Part shown: positions 37,621 through 49,790 of the stretch, piece after piece | Numbering within the stretch: position 1 is the first letter of the stretch | Layout: the number at the start of each line of letters is the position of its first letter | Origin: Phalacrocorax aristotelis | Lineage: Eukaryota; Chordata; Aves; Suliformes; Phalacrocoracidae | Direction of reading: 5' to 3' | DNA length: 64,000 bases | Assembly: GCF_949628215.1 (NCBI RefSeq) | Contig: NC_134278.1 | Coordinates: forward strand, 39,264,115 to 39,328,114 | Made by a program: the position numbers and the translations under genes | Notes under the pieces: generated by a model | Database searches by the model: none | What the model saw: only the letters and a program-made list of their open reading frames with translations | Told to the model about the DNA's origin: nothing

Positions 37621-39193
37621 TTTCCTGCAAACATCACTACACTAGGTAATTCAGCCTAGACCTATTCATTCGACATTTAAACCACAAATACATTGAATCA
37701 ATACAGGAATATTACTATCCATGGGCAATGATAATGCCCTATTCTATGTAGCTGCCAGGGATAATATTTGTTTTACCTTTGCTATTCTAACACCTCTTAA
37801 AATAAATTAAAAGATTACACAGTTTTTTCATAAGCATCTTGGAAGCAGTGGTGCAGTGCCTTGGAAGGGCGTGAGTCTGGTAGGTGGTGGATGAGTGGAT
37901 TTTCCATGCTTTGTGCTCAGCAGGATGCTGGGTAGATTTAAATTTACTTCTGTAAATATATAAATAACACTGAATGGAACAAAGAGATAGCAGAGATCAC
38001 AGTAAATTCAAAGGATTTGATTCTTTATACTTCCAAACTGTCATACTGCTACAAACAGCAGAAATCTAATTGACCCCTCCTCAACTGCACTTTTGTGTTC
38101 AGAGCCAAGACTGGAATCTGGCTCAATACATTTCTAAAACACTACCCCCAACCCATTCAGGTATTTTCTTTCCAGTCCTTTTACTCCTCTCTCTTTACAT
38201 GTTCAAACTGTGACTGCTAGGAATACTTCCTTTCTTCTTATTTCGTTGAATGTAGGGGGGGAGAAACTAAGAAGAAAAATCAGGAACGCCCCATCCTCAC
38301 ATTTCCCAGAGCTAATTTACCTATCTTCTGGATGTTGTTCTAGTCTGGACTCTGATGGCACAGAAGTTTAATCTTTAGAGGTTACTTCAGAGACCCACAG
38401 GACAGGCTTGACCACAATGATTTTGTGATGGGTGACAAATTGCTGCTCAGGCTCAGCCAACAAATGGTAATTGTTACACTGATGTAGCCTGATCAAGCCA
38501 GCTCTTAGGCCTATTTGCATAGAGTAAATATTGGGAAGGAGGAGGAAGGAAGAACACCATGTTCCTATGGCCATGGGATGTGCCCATTCAGAAAAGACAG
38601 TGTTAGATGGAAATGAAACTCCTTTGCTATTCTCCCAAGAAAATGAGTTTTTTAATTTAATCAAAATTCTTGTTTGGTGTGGGTTGTTGGCCTTGTTTGC
38701 TGTCACAATACATTGCTGACATGCAGTGCTGTTGCACTGAAGAAGTAGTTGCACTACCATGAGACTACAAATACAACATGTATAAGTGGGTCCAGATTCC
38801 TCACTATGAGGAATAAAAGCAGATCTAGAAAGATGAAGCAACAACGCATTAGTACAATGAACGTATATTCATAGATTAATTATGTATCAAGAGTGAGTCC
38901 TCTCATAACGGGGCTGAAAAGTTGTTGCTCAAAACTTGTGTAAAACTGGGATGTAGGTTATGGGAAGAGGAAAATACTTCAAATAGTGGCCATAACATCA
39001 GCGTAGAATGAGAATATCAGTACCTAGTTCATTACTTTCTCTTGGGTAGCCAGTAGCTCACTGGTGCTGATGCTCAAGCAGCTGCAGCTGTGTCAGGGGC
39101 TCTGTGCTGGATTCTGGGGCATGTCTGGTGTTGACCTGGTCATAATGGCCCTTCCGGCCATGGCCCTTAGCTTCAGTCACTAAAACACAATTG

Positions 39194-39241
39194 GCCTAAA
39201 GGCTAAATTTCCCACTAAATTTAGCCTAAAGGCTAAATTTC
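39194..39241. repeat. Interleaved direct and inverted repeat
   Basis: GCCTAAAGGCTAAATTTC occurs twice (39194-39211 and 39224-39241), 30 bp apart. In addition, 39200-39210 (AGGCTAAATTT) pairs perfectly with 39217-39227 (AAATTTAGCCT) around a 6-nt spacer CCCACT. The same bases therefore form both a tandem duplication and an 11-bp-arm hairpin. This is probably a duplication templated by a hairpin (strand switching). Confidence 0.85.
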
Positions 39242-39244
39242 AAT

Positions 39245-40410
39245 CACATGGGGCTTTAGTCAGCTTCTCACCAGATCCAGCAAACAACAGACTTCCAAAG
39301 TCACATCTTACATAGGCTAATCAGAAAATTACTTGGTATTTATAATTGTCTACTGCTCCAAAAATGAACTTCAGCGTTGTATATGGACAATTGTCTAAGT
39401 GACTGCTGGACTCTCGATATTCTTGACCACCCACAGTCACCATGCTCCTCACGGACACCGAGGTGTCACTGTCAAGACTGTGAGCAGGACGGTATTTAAG
39501 CTTCATCATTTGTCTCAGTGTGGTGCAGGACACAGAATAACTTGTGGTCTTCATATACTATCTGTATGTAAAAAAGAGCAAGTGTTTTAGGGGTTGCCCT
39601 TCAAAGATGGAAAGAGCTGATACATTCTTTCCATGGCTATGCTATTAACGGAACCAAGAGTAAGAGCACTGGTCACCTCCTCGGGCTCAGACCCTGGAGC
39701 AATTTGGCCACAGTGAAGGATGAGCTCCAAATTCCTGTCTGTGGGAGCTTGGAAACTGGAGGTCCTAGGGGCATGCAGCCTTAGCAAAGCCTGTCAGATG
39801 TGGGCTGCTGAGTGACACCACAGATTTGCACATAGTTCAGCACGATTCAGCTAATACTGTTTGTATTGCTATAAATTGCAACTTTCATTATTGTGCGCTA
39901 TTTGTGCTACCAAAACACCTAGAAGCTCTTGTGATGGATCAGGGCCCCGATGCACTTGGTAGAACAAAAATCTGTGCCAATAGCTAATGGGTGCGGAAGA
40001 AAACTCATTTGGAAGAGTTAAATGATTTATTTTAAAAGTCTGTTATGGTTACCTTCCTTATAACACCACCACCTCATAACAACACCTTGGATGCCTGGGA
40101 TAGTGTTATGATGAGAGCAAGCTAAAGTATATTTGTAACAAGAATAGGTCAATGGTCCAGAGGGTAGTTTCCTATTATGGGAGGGATAAAATAACTAAAA
40201 TCAATAAATCTCCAGATCATAAATGTAGCTACAGTCTGGGCAAGGTTGAGAAAATTATTAGCAGAGCCTCATGATGTCTGGATATTGTAGCTAGTAAATT
40301 TATACATACATATGTGTGTGGTTATGTACACGCTTGCTATTCATCCCCCACAGAATTCATTGAAATGCTAAGAAGAATGTGCATTTGGTGCTCCTTTCAG
40401 TTCTGGTAAA
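39245..40410. other. Non-coding sequence, no gene recognised
   Basis: Short random frames only. At 40301-40320 there is a 20-nt alternating pyrimidine-purine stretch (TATACA repeats passing into TGTGTG). No transposon or RNA gene recognised. Confidence 0.65.
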
Positions 40411-40412
40411 AT

Positions 40413-40606
40413 GAAAAAATAAAAAAAGAGAAAACAAAAAATAAATAGAAAAAAGGGAAAAGGAAAAAGAAAAAAAGAAAAATAAAGAAAAGGGAAAATA
40501 GAAAGAAAGAAGAAATAAAAAAGTAAAAAAGGAGAAAGAAAAGGAAAAAAGTAAAAAAGAGGAAAAGGGAAAGGGAAAGGAAAAAGAGGCAAGGGGAAGA
40601 GAAGAA
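40413..40606 (+). repeat. 194-bp polypurine (A/G) tract
   Basis: Almost pure A and G on the + strand, interrupted by a handful of T and only two C. The 5' half is A-rich (AAAAAAG, AAAGAAA units) and the 3' half has AAAGGG units. The opposite strand reads as Phe-rich frames, an artefact of the tract. Such tracts can form triplex (H-) DNA and are prone to length change. Confidence 0.92.
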
Positions 40607-40614
40607 CAATAATT

Positions 40615-43130
40615 GCTAGAGAATGCATACAGCTTTACTGCTTTTGCCTTTCAACTCATGGTGAATTTTTTCATATAACTGACTGTACAGAGGCATGACA
40701 AAATGGCTGCATGTACTAGGTAGAGGTCTGGATGCTTTGAGGTCCATGAACTGTTGTGTCTTTTTTGAAATGTATATTAACTTTCCTCAACTATTTCCTT
40801 CACCTTTATTGTGAGCTACCATCTCCTTTCATTATTTCCTAAAATTTTTTAAAAGAAAAGGGCTTAGTCTCTTTAAACACCAGGTGTCTAAAGGTCTGTT
40901 GTTTAAGTTTAATGGACCTGCTGAGAGAAGAGGTAGCTCCAAGGAGTGTTTAGTCTCCAGGATCTAAGATAATTTTGTCCCTAGACCTGTCTGTTTCTTC
41001 CCATACTGGTTACATAAGCAGCCTTAGACTTAGCTATTAGTCTCCTTTCACATTAGATAGGAGAAATCTCACCTACTGAGCCTAAATTGCTTCCTGTTTT
41101 GACATGATCGTAATGAATAAGGTTTTCAAACTCCGATAGATATGTAAAATGTAACTGAAATGCTATGTGCATGCTATAGTCAGCATTAATACCTATGTGA
41201 TTTCTGTCCATCTGCTACTCAGTGGTATGGTGTAAGAGTGTAACAGGGAAAAAACCTAATAGTCTCAGATGCTAGAGCATTTAAAAAATATGAGGTGTGT
41301 GAACTGTGTTTTCCACAGGCTGTTTGATGTATTTTCTAGAGATGAGCTCAATCTCAGTCCTGACTGAATCCAAATACTCACTAATTTGAGAAAAGTATGA
41401 GCCTTGTATTCAGATGTGAGCTTTGCCCCCCAGGCAGCTCCAGGATTGAACTGATTAGGCTTTCAAAAGACATGACTGGCTTGGAAAGCTTTAGAAAAAT
41501 AAAGGAAAAACTCTGGAGAAAGTCATGACGCTCTGATGTAGCTGGTGATTCCAAGGCCATAGTCACCCATATTTTTATTGATTTCACTTTTGCTAACCCC
41601 ATTATTGTGTTCCTTTCTGGCTTAGATTAAAAAGTTGTTCTGCAAGAGCAGAAATAACGAAGTCTGGTTTCCTATATATTGTATCTAACACGCCCACATA
41701 CTCTTTCTGCAGTATTAGCAGCTACCCTCATCTTCCTGTTCCTCTCACTGGTGTCCACTGCTATATTTTCAGCAGTCCCCTATAACCCAGAGGTGTCCCC
41801 CTGTAACTCTGTTAAATTCTCCCTGTGTGCCCTTGCCCCTACCCTTGTTGGTGCTTCCAGCTCTCCCCCCCGTCCCTGACCACAGCTCCTTCTTGTGTCC
41901 CCAGCACCCACGTGTCAATCTCCCTGCCTCACCCCCAACCCTAGGGTATGGGGCAACAGGGCCCCTGTCTTACCCAGAGCTGTGGGAGGAGCCAGGCAGT
42001 CATGTCTTTTCTTTTACCCATTTGCCAGTGCAAACTGGCCCATGTGTGCAAAAGTCATTGGGAGAGTGATGAACAGGCAGCTGGAAAAGTCCCACCAGCA
42101 GAAATATTTGCAGTCCTGTATTGTTTATGGCAGATATTGCTCTTCAAAACACCACCACAGCATAGTAAAAACATTACCGAGAGAAGAAGATACTGGGGAC
42201 AGTATTTCATAAGCCTGAAATATGCTGTCCCGTTCGCAGGATATTATTTGTTATTAAAAAAAAAACCCAACATTTAAAAGGTCAATGATTTTTAAAAAGG
42301 CTTTAGGTATTTGTCCTAACAAACTGTTAGCAGTTATAAATGAGGAATGTGTTAAAACTCTTGCCAATTATCCCAACCAATGTAAAACTGTGTACGAGCC
42401 TGGAGAGGCAAGAATTTCTCTAGCTGAGGCATTTTAAAAGAACTTAGTTTAACAAGGGTATAGAAGAAAGCATGGAAAAGGAGCCAGAAAACTTATGAGT
42501 AAATGAAATACCTCAATGTTCAGAGCCTAAGTTGGTGTTTTTAGGAGCTGTCAGAAGATTTATTAAGTCTTTTAACTTTACTACATGCAACAGAGAAATT
42601 TAAAAATTATAGACCAAATCAGAGGCCATAGGGGACTCGGGAGAACCAGTGGGCTGCAGAAATCGTATGGCGCTGATCAGTCAGGTCTCAGACAATCAAG
42701 GATTACCTTGGGACAGCTGTGGGACTTCTTGGAATGGCAGCAATGAGCTCATATAAACGACTGCATTGTAGAAACCTGGGTCCTGTCCATCCCTATCTGT
42801 GAGGGCTGCAGCGGTGTCAGCAAAGTGGATGGGTCAGGTGGGGAATAGGAAGTAACAGGCTGTGACCTTGTTAAGATATCTCAGTGGCCTGGCCAAACAC
42901 TTCCAGTAAGTGAGGAGCTATCCTGCCTGAAAAAGCAGCTTCCCATGTAAGTGGGGTACAAACCATGCGTGAGACTCCTGTCCCAGGCCACTCCTGTTAC
43001 CAGGGCTCCATATGGACAAGAAATGGAAGATGTTTTCCATTTAGAGGAAACACTCAGAGGGTTTGAAAAGCCACCAAAACCACTAGGAAACCCAGAGGAT
43101 GCAAATGACAGGAGACTCAGAAACGAGGAG
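40615..43130. other. Non-coding sequence with a C-rich patch
   Basis: AT-rich until about 41690. From 41700 to 41960 the + strand is strongly pyrimidine/C-rich, with a C7 run at 41865-41871 and a minus-strand G-quadruplex motif at 41821-41844 (C-runs of 3, 3, 4 and 3; loops of 6, 3 and 2). It then returns to AT-rich sequence with an A9-10 run near 42257. No gene or transposon recognised. Confidence 0.6.
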
Positions 43131-43138
43131 GACAGGGG

Positions 43139-43155
43139 AAAAAAAAAAAAAAAAA
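43139..43155 (+). repeat. A17 homopolymer in an A-rich stretch
   Basis: Seventeen consecutive A, followed by further A-runs near 43190, 43315 and 43547. Such a run can be a retrocopy tail, but I could not recognise a source transcript in the few hundred bases before it. It may be plain low complexity. Confidence 0.85.
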
Positions 43156-43199
43156 GAAAAAGAATGAAAGATAAAGCAATGTAGCAGAAAAAAAAGAAG

Positions 43200-46100
43200 G
43201 TGCTGTAGAAAGTACAGAAGGGAAATGTATTTAAGACCATTTAACATTGATTCAAAAGGACTATGAAACCTGAGTGGGCTAGCAATGGCATCTATAACAG
43301 ATGGGCAAAAATAAAAAAAAAAATAGGGGGAGCTTATTGGGAATTTAAAAGAAAATGAAAGAATACTGAGTGCAAACTGCAGAATAAGGGGCATATCCTC
43401 ATGAATCAATAGCCCAGGGGAAAAAACCAATTACAATTTCTTGGCTTTGTCAGGAAAATCAAACTGAAGGTGGCAGCTATCCTGAAGAGTGCAAGACACT
43501 TCCCACAGATCCACATTTAAGTAGGAGTGGCAGACAAATAGGAAGAAAAAAAAAAAACAGCTCAGAGAAAAGCACTGCTTGGAACAGAAAATGAAAACCA
43601 TCAAAATTATTGTCCTCTCGTATAGACTGCAAACTCAGTGGAGATGGGAAAAAAATTATGCAGATAATGAACCAGTGAACACGGAACTGGCCAAGAAATT
43701 TTACGTTAGCCTTTTGAACGAATTGATTATAAATGTTAAAAGTTGATAAGTCTCTGTTTCACCACAGATGGGTAATCTTATTTACCTACATAAGTAAACA
43801 GACAAAAGAGGGAATATTTTCTATGAACTAACATGGCATCAGACAAACAGATGATGTTTGTGCATACTTGCTCATGTTAGCATACTTGCATCCAAATATT
43901 TCCTGGCTGAGGCTGTTTGAGTATTATTTCTTCTGTGAGAGCCTGCTGTGGTGTTTGCCTACGGGGCAGGAGGTCTGTGCCCTGGCAATGTGCTGGCCTG
44001 TGGGGCGAGAGGGTAGGGCAGCTCTCTGGGCACAGAGAGACACTGGTATGACACTTTGAGGAGAGATATGGATGATGCCATCCTGTGGGACACATGCTGA
44101 TATACTGGGGCAATGCTGGATATGTGCTCCTGGGATGGGGCTGACATCCAAATACCTTGGTGCTTCCCTAGGAGAGGCTGAAATCTCCTCCCAGAACTCT
44201 CAGTTGGTTGCACAAATATGGCTCCAGATGAGCACTAGAGCCAAGGTGGTGCAGGTGGTCTTCAGCTGGTCTCCAAGACCAGCAGTAGCAGTAATGCCAT
44301 GGGAGGGCACAGTGGGCACAGACATTAAAATTCTTTCCTGCAAGCCAGGGTCTACTTCCAGTGCAGTGGTGCAGCCCATGAGGCCATTAGACTGGCAATT
44401 CTTGGGAAAAGCCAGTATGTTATCTGTCTTTTAAATTATCCCCGTATCTATTAAACTTAATCCTTTTATTAGTAAGTGATGTTAAATACCCAAGGAAGCA
44501 GCTGGCACTCAGTCTGTTCTGTGGGTTGCAGCAGTTTTGTAAGAATGTGAGTAGGAACTTTACTCAGCTCATCCCATCTACCACCATTTATGAGCATGTC
44601 CTGGGCAAGAAGAGGCTCAAAAGAGAGACCTGGCTGGTTTCAGAGAGAAGTTACGTTATGTTCAGGTTGACCAGACTGTCTTATCTCAGCACAGCTCAAA
44701 CCATGACCAGACTTCTCCCTTCCAACCCCCTCCTTCTCCTTTTGTTTGTGCACTCAAAATGGTAGCTGTTCATCGCTTTTTACACCACCTGCTTTCACAG
44801 TAGTATCTGATAGTAAACTTGAGAGTACTTTTAGAGGACTAATGTGACCAGCAGGCACCATCCAACTGTGTTAGCCTCATAGCTAGATCAATGCCTTGGT
44901 TGGGAGTGTAGGATTTCCTTAATGTGCTGTGTATTTTTCACAAGCAACATGCCATAATATGAAGTGCTGCAGAGAATGCTCTATCCTGGCATTTCAGGAG
45001 CTAGACCTCACTTTCTCAGTAAGCTGTTCTGGGAAGCATTAAATAGAAAAAGTTTGTATAATCATGAGAGTGCACCAAGGTAATAAGAGACACTCTAAAG
45101 AACGTTCTGCTTGTGAGCCTATGGAACAATACTTGTTGCAAAACTGTTTTACAGAAGACTTTGCATGCCAGCTTGAGTGATAAAATGGGGTTCAAGCTAC
45201 AGAAAATACTTGATGAAAATTCTAACAAGATGGTGGAGGCAACTTAGGCTTTCTTCAAGAGAGACAGTTATGCCATTCCAGACCTAGACCCTTCATGGCC
45301 AGCAATGACAAATAGCATTACTGTTTGTCTTTCTGGGCTTTGTTTGCCTGTGGAAACTCAAGTACTTTCTGTGTCTCTTTGTGTGGATCTACTATACATC
45401 TGCCAACACTAACTCCTTACTAGTCACCCACTTTCAAAAGTGTCTAAAAATACCATCCACCAAAGAACGACTCTGTGACATACAGTGTGACAGCAAGTCC
45501 AGCCTGACCATAAACTGATCTGTTACCACCAAGGTCTCCCAGGTCCCAGGAGGAGGCCCTGGCAGCTCAAAGTACACCAAGAAAATACTTCTTCCTTGAT
45601 GCTGTGGGAGGTGAACAATAACCACTGGTTCCTTTTCTTGAAGTCCAGAGTACAAACTGGAATAAATTTCGCTGTCACCCCTTTACTGGATCCTGGCAAA
45701 TCTGATGGAGAAGCTGAGAAAGCCTGTTTGTTACTGCAGTAATGATCAGACAGAAATCCAGTCAGAACCAGCCAGCCCCAGCATGTGGAGCTAATGCAAG
45801 GCAGTATGGGCATGGTAGGGTTTCATGCCTTCCTTGCAGAAGAGTGTAGGAATAGAAGTGGAGGTGGAAGATAGGCTCTCCTGAAAGGGGTGTCAGTTGG
45901 GATGGTGGCCCTGTGGGCAGTGGCCATCACTGTACAGTCCATGCCCTAGTAGACCTGGCTTCCCAAGGAACTGATGCAGCTGGATTAGTAGCAGGATTAT
46001 GGACATTTTGCTGCCTGCAGCTCCCTGTCCCTCCTGCAAATGTCTTTGCATTAGCACTCTTGAGAAAAGACATGAAATAGCCTGATGATGCTCCTATTGC

Positions 46101-47025
46101 TGCACCTTTTGTTTTGGACTCTGAGCTGTTCATTGCTATTAGGTCAAATATTTGCATTGTTTCACATTTACATGCGATGAAGGGATTTTTGGTGGCTGTC
46201 TACACATTTTTGACTAGAAAGTCTGGTTTTGTTCCAAGATGATTACAGTATGTTTAATAAAATCTGAGAAATGCAAGTACTACAATATAAAAATAATTTT
46301 CCAGACAGGAGAGTACAGTCACCATTCTTAAAAATTTTTGTAAGTTACAGTAACCTTTACACATATATGAAACATAGGTTTCATAATATGTACCCTGAAA
46401 TCCTCATGTATTATTTTTGTCATTTCCATGAAATATTCCATATACTGTAAAGAAAGTTTTGGAACTGCACCTCAGTTTAAAATCCAAGCAGCAACATATG
46501 TAAGTACAGCTAACTCTCCTTTATCAGGAGTCATAGGGGGCCAGATATGCCATTTTACCCTGTTGATGCTTGAAACAGTCATTCAGAACTACCCATGTGG
46601 TACCAGTTTTAGCTGGAGACAATTACCTTGCCTGGACAAAAGATGTTTTTTGCAGGGAGTATCAGGTCCGCCCGCTGCAGCCTCAGCATCTGGCCCAGCC
46701 TGACTCTGTGGGTGTGATACACCTGCATGTCCTGCTGGACTGCCTTGCTGTAATCCTCCCTCAAACTTTATTCCAGCCACCAAGAACCATGCAGCACTGA
46801 ACAGAGCTAGTCACAGAGAAAAGCTGCTCACAAGTTGCTAATCAAAGTTGTCCTCTTTCTCCAACTGCTATTGCAGCTGATGGAGAGGCTGATATTGAGG
46901 TGGGGACAGTCCTGCTGCTGCTTACCCTTTGTGTGACATGAAAATGCATCCCATGCTGACAAGAAAGTTTGGGAAATAAGGTGACCTTACACATCAGAAA
47001 GTGAATCCAGCTAAAAAAGTTAGAG
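43200..47025. other. Non-coding sequence, no gene recognised
   Basis: A-rich to about 43700. The 43900-44430 stretch is more GC-rich, with overlapping random frames and a small perfect hairpin at 44265-44283 (GCTGGTCT, loop CCA, AGACCAGC). The rest is AT-rich and featureless. No RNA gene or transposon recognised. Confidence 0.65.
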
Positions 47026-47030
47026 CTATA

Positions 47031-47110
47031 TTAATCCGCTCTCCATGCAGTGATTAATGCACTTTAATTAATCTACATTAAATTTGGGCTCTTAGTTAAT
47101 TCAGAAAAAT
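47031..47110. promoter_or_regulatory. Cluster of TAAT-type homeodomain motifs
   Basis: Within 80 bp: TTAATCCG (OTX/PITX-type TAATCC), TGATTAATGC, CTTTAATTAATC, ACATTAAAT and TTAGTTAATTC. Core density is well above the surrounding sequence, although AT-rich DNA makes TAAT cheap. Enhancer-like by motif content only. Confidence 0.22.
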
Positions 47111-47333
47111 TGCTCCCATATTCCCTTGTAAGCTCTGAACTCACTTGCAAGGGCTAGAGAAAGTTCAACAAAAGACAGTCAAAATGTAGAAGAAACAGAA
47201 ATCAAAATTATTGTCAGAATTATTGATTATATCCATGGCATGCTATTGATGAGTTATCATAAATTATTGTTTTACTGGTTTTGCTCTAAGATCCAGAGGC
47301 CTCAATCAGAATTAGAGCACTGCTGTTCATAAG

Positions 47334-47353
47334 TATACATGAATGCATGTATA
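47334..47353. repeat. Perfect inverted repeat, 8-bp arms
   Basis: TATACATG (47334-47341) and CATGTATA (47346-47353) flank AATG, in a TA/CA/TG-rich patch running to about 47372. Probably microsatellite-derived. Confidence 0.8.
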
Positions 47354-47374
47354 TACATACATCATATGTACAAA

Positions 47375-48300
47375 TAAAAATAGAGAAAGGCATGCAGGCT
47401 ATTCTTCCAAGAAGATAAAAAGTAGTTAAAGCTCCCAACTCTTCCACTCGGCTTTATACAAGTGTGTTTTTATGAAAATCAAGGCAAAGAAGAGTCTTTG
47501 AGGAAGGCAGAAGAGAAGAGGAAGAGAAAGAAATCACTAACCATCACTTACAGATCACAGAGCCTGGAGAAGTAAGCATGAAAAATTACTGGATTGACTC
47601 TTGAGGTACTTAAAACCAACAAATGCTGAACCTTTTAGAGCAATTTAACTACCCAGATCATTATTTAGTAAAAAATATAGCCAAAGCGTGCATAATCAAA
47701 GAGTTCTCTAAATTGCATGGAGACAGCTTTATGGTATTTGGCTTATACATCAGAGCACTGGCCTGTCGCCTATAGATGCATTTGAGACATTTGGCAAAAT
47801 AAATAACAAATAATAAATACTCAAGCATTTGATGTAGGGTTTTATAAAACCTTGCCTCAAAATTAGTTCAGAATTGCCTGGGATAGGAGAGACAGCTTTC
47901 AAAATATTCATGAAAGAATTCAAAAATATTTACAGTTCTTTGCTTTAAAACAACATCATCTGGAAAGGGAGAAACCTGGAAAGTGTTAATACTACACAGG
48001 GCTGGATGCAGCCATGGTGTGGGTAATGGGGCTGCAGAGAACCATGGCTGGTCCCAAGATCCCTGGTATGGGTGCTGTGCTAGGTAGCACTGAAGGAGAA
48101 GCCCAAAAGGAGGTGGGGAGGGCTGCCTTAGCTCCTATGAGAGACACATGCTGGCTGAAAAACACTTGAGAATGAACTAATTAAAACAGCACTTCCAACA
48201 CAGTCAGGCAGCAAAGTCAGCTCATGTGAAAGCCAGCCTCGTGTTTTTATATACAGAGAGATCTTGTACTCTCCTTGGAACTGCAACCCTGATCTGTTGT
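47375..48300. other. Non-coding sequence, no gene recognised
   Basis: AT-rich with a purine-rich stretch near 47490-47535. I see nothing gene-like and no repeat family. Confidence 0.65.
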
Positions 48301-48312
48301 GTGCATTTCTAG

Positions 48313-48377
48313 GTCTCCCGTTGAATGGATGTGCTGCATATTGAAAGCATCAGAGGAGAGCAGTGAAAGAGATTGAG
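48313..48377 (+). other. Possible 65-nt non-coding exon
   Basis: The acceptor TGTGCATTTCTAG ends at 48312 and the strong donor TTGAG|GTAAGA follows 48377. All three frames contain a stop, so if it is spliced it belongs to a non-coding RNA or a UTR. Only splice consensus supports it. Confidence 0.13.
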
Positions 48378-48915
48378 GTAAGATTGAGACATGTTGGTAG
48401 GTCACCCGTGCTAACACCCGAATTATGGGATCAGATGAGGTGGTTTGGAAGACATAACAATATAATAACAGAACCGGGTGTACACTGCAGGGCTGCAGGT
48501 GGGACAAGGGGCCAAAACTTGAGGTGGAAAATAAGGGCAGTTTCCCAATTATGAAGTCTGCAGAGGTAGTCTTATAAAAAAAATTATGGAGCTCCTGCTT
48601 GGCGAGTACTTGAACAAGAGATGACAGTGAGCAAAGTAATTTGCTGGAGACACTCTGTACCGCTGGGATGTCCCAACAGATCTCTCATATTCGTATCTCT
48701 TATTTCTGTGTGCTAAGAACAGCAACCTTGTCAATTAGACACTCATTTGAAAGGAAAAGCAAAATATTTGTCTCATCCTTCAAAGGCTGTTGGAGACGAC
48801 AGTTTAGGCACATTCAGTTTCAAGATTTTGATAATGCTGATGTGCATCTGGAAAGGGCCAAAGAAGGTGCTGGTGTGAATTATGAGGGCAGTACATCCAT
48901 TTTATACTGGTAAGG

Positions 48916-48936
48916 GCGTGCGTGTATGCACGCGTG
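48916..48936. repeat. Z-DNA-type alternating tract with CpG
   Basis: Twenty-one consecutive bases alternate purine and pyrimidine, mostly GC and GT steps, with four CpG. It contains the hairpin GCGTGC, loop GTGTAT, GCACGC. A G-rich stretch follows. Alternating CG/TG runs favour left-handed DNA under supercoiling. Confidence 0.8.
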
Positions 48937-48939
48937 GGG

Positions 48940-49615
48940 AGAGGGTGGGAGGCGGATGTTTGGCTTGTGTAAATTTGGCTGCATGCCTCATGGTCACACA
49001 TGCAGATCATCGCAGACTGATGCATAAATCTTCCTCTGGCTTATTTATAAATGTTTCCACTTAAGTGCATTTTTAAAAATTTTGAAAATACAATAATCTG
49101 CTATCTTTTGCAGCTTCAGCCTCTTTCTTGAGGGGTAGGGGGTGTGAAGACTCTTCGCCAAAAATAAAAATGGGAAAAAGACAGATAAAATAGTGAAGAC
49201 TAGCACATCCAAGACTTAGCTGGTCTGTGAGCACATACATTCCCCACCAGACAGATGGCTTTGGAGGCAAGGGCAGTGCTGACTCCAAGGATGTTTCCCC
49301 TGCCAGCCTTCAACAGCATGTCCCGCTGCTGTGAAGGAGATGGTAGTGGGACAGTAGCAAAGGAGTAGGAGCTGCCTCCCACCCTGGTCTTGACCGTATT
49401 TTGCTGCTACTTGCCTCAGATTGGTTCCTGGGCAAGTTTTCCCCTGAAGAGCCCCTGCAAAGCACAGCAACATCAGGGTTATGCTGCCTTCAGGCAGGAG
49501 CAGTGCTCTCTTTCCCACACGAGTGTTCGAGGCTCTAAAAGAGGGTCAGGGACCCTCTGCTGTCCCTTGAACGCAAGGAGCCCTCCAGCCATCCCAGCCC
49601 TCCACTTGAGCTTGG
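48940..49615. other. Non-coding sequence, no gene recognised
   Basis: Mixed composition becoming GC-richer towards 49540. Frames on both strands (for example 49216-49518 on - and 49390-49830 on +) overlap each other and look random. Confidence 0.6.
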
Positions 49616-49620
49616 TTTTG

Positions 49621-49790
49621 TCGGTGCTCAAAGCCAGCCTGAGGGCCTCCGTGTTTCGCACTGTCTCTAGCCCTGTTTTGCCGTTGGAGCGAGGAATGCA
49701 GGAGCGGTTTCTGCTGGGAGAGCCAGCGCAGAGAGCCCAGGCTCGTAGCCTGCCCTGCGCCGAAAATCTCAGGGCTACGCATTACGTGCA
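49621..49790. promoter_or_regulatory. Small CpG-dense patch
   Basis: I count 12 CpG in about 170 bp at roughly 58% GC, giving an observed/expected ratio near 0.8 by hand, against CpG-poor flanks. It is shorter than a standard CpG island. It could be an unmethylated regulatory element or an unrecognised first exon. Overlapping frames on both strands (up to 231 codons on -) are probably by-products of the base composition. Confidence 0.3.

Larger units (their letters stand above)
35467..39190. other. Non-coding sequence, no gene recognised
   Basis: AT-rich. It includes an inverted TAATCAAAT pair at 36031-36058, a C-rich G-quadruplex-type patch at 37592-37620 and a minus-strand frame of 158 codons (38368-38844) whose translation looks random. 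No transposon or RNA gene recognised. Confidence 0.65.

Noticed and set aside
38368..38844. 158-codon minus-strand frame
   Set aside because: No recognisable family, no splice or promoter context, and random-looking composition.
42881..43240. Phe/Ser-rich minus-strand frames
   Set aside because: They are the reverse complement of A-rich runs, including A17, and so are low-complexity artefacts. The same holds for the frames opposite 40413-40606.
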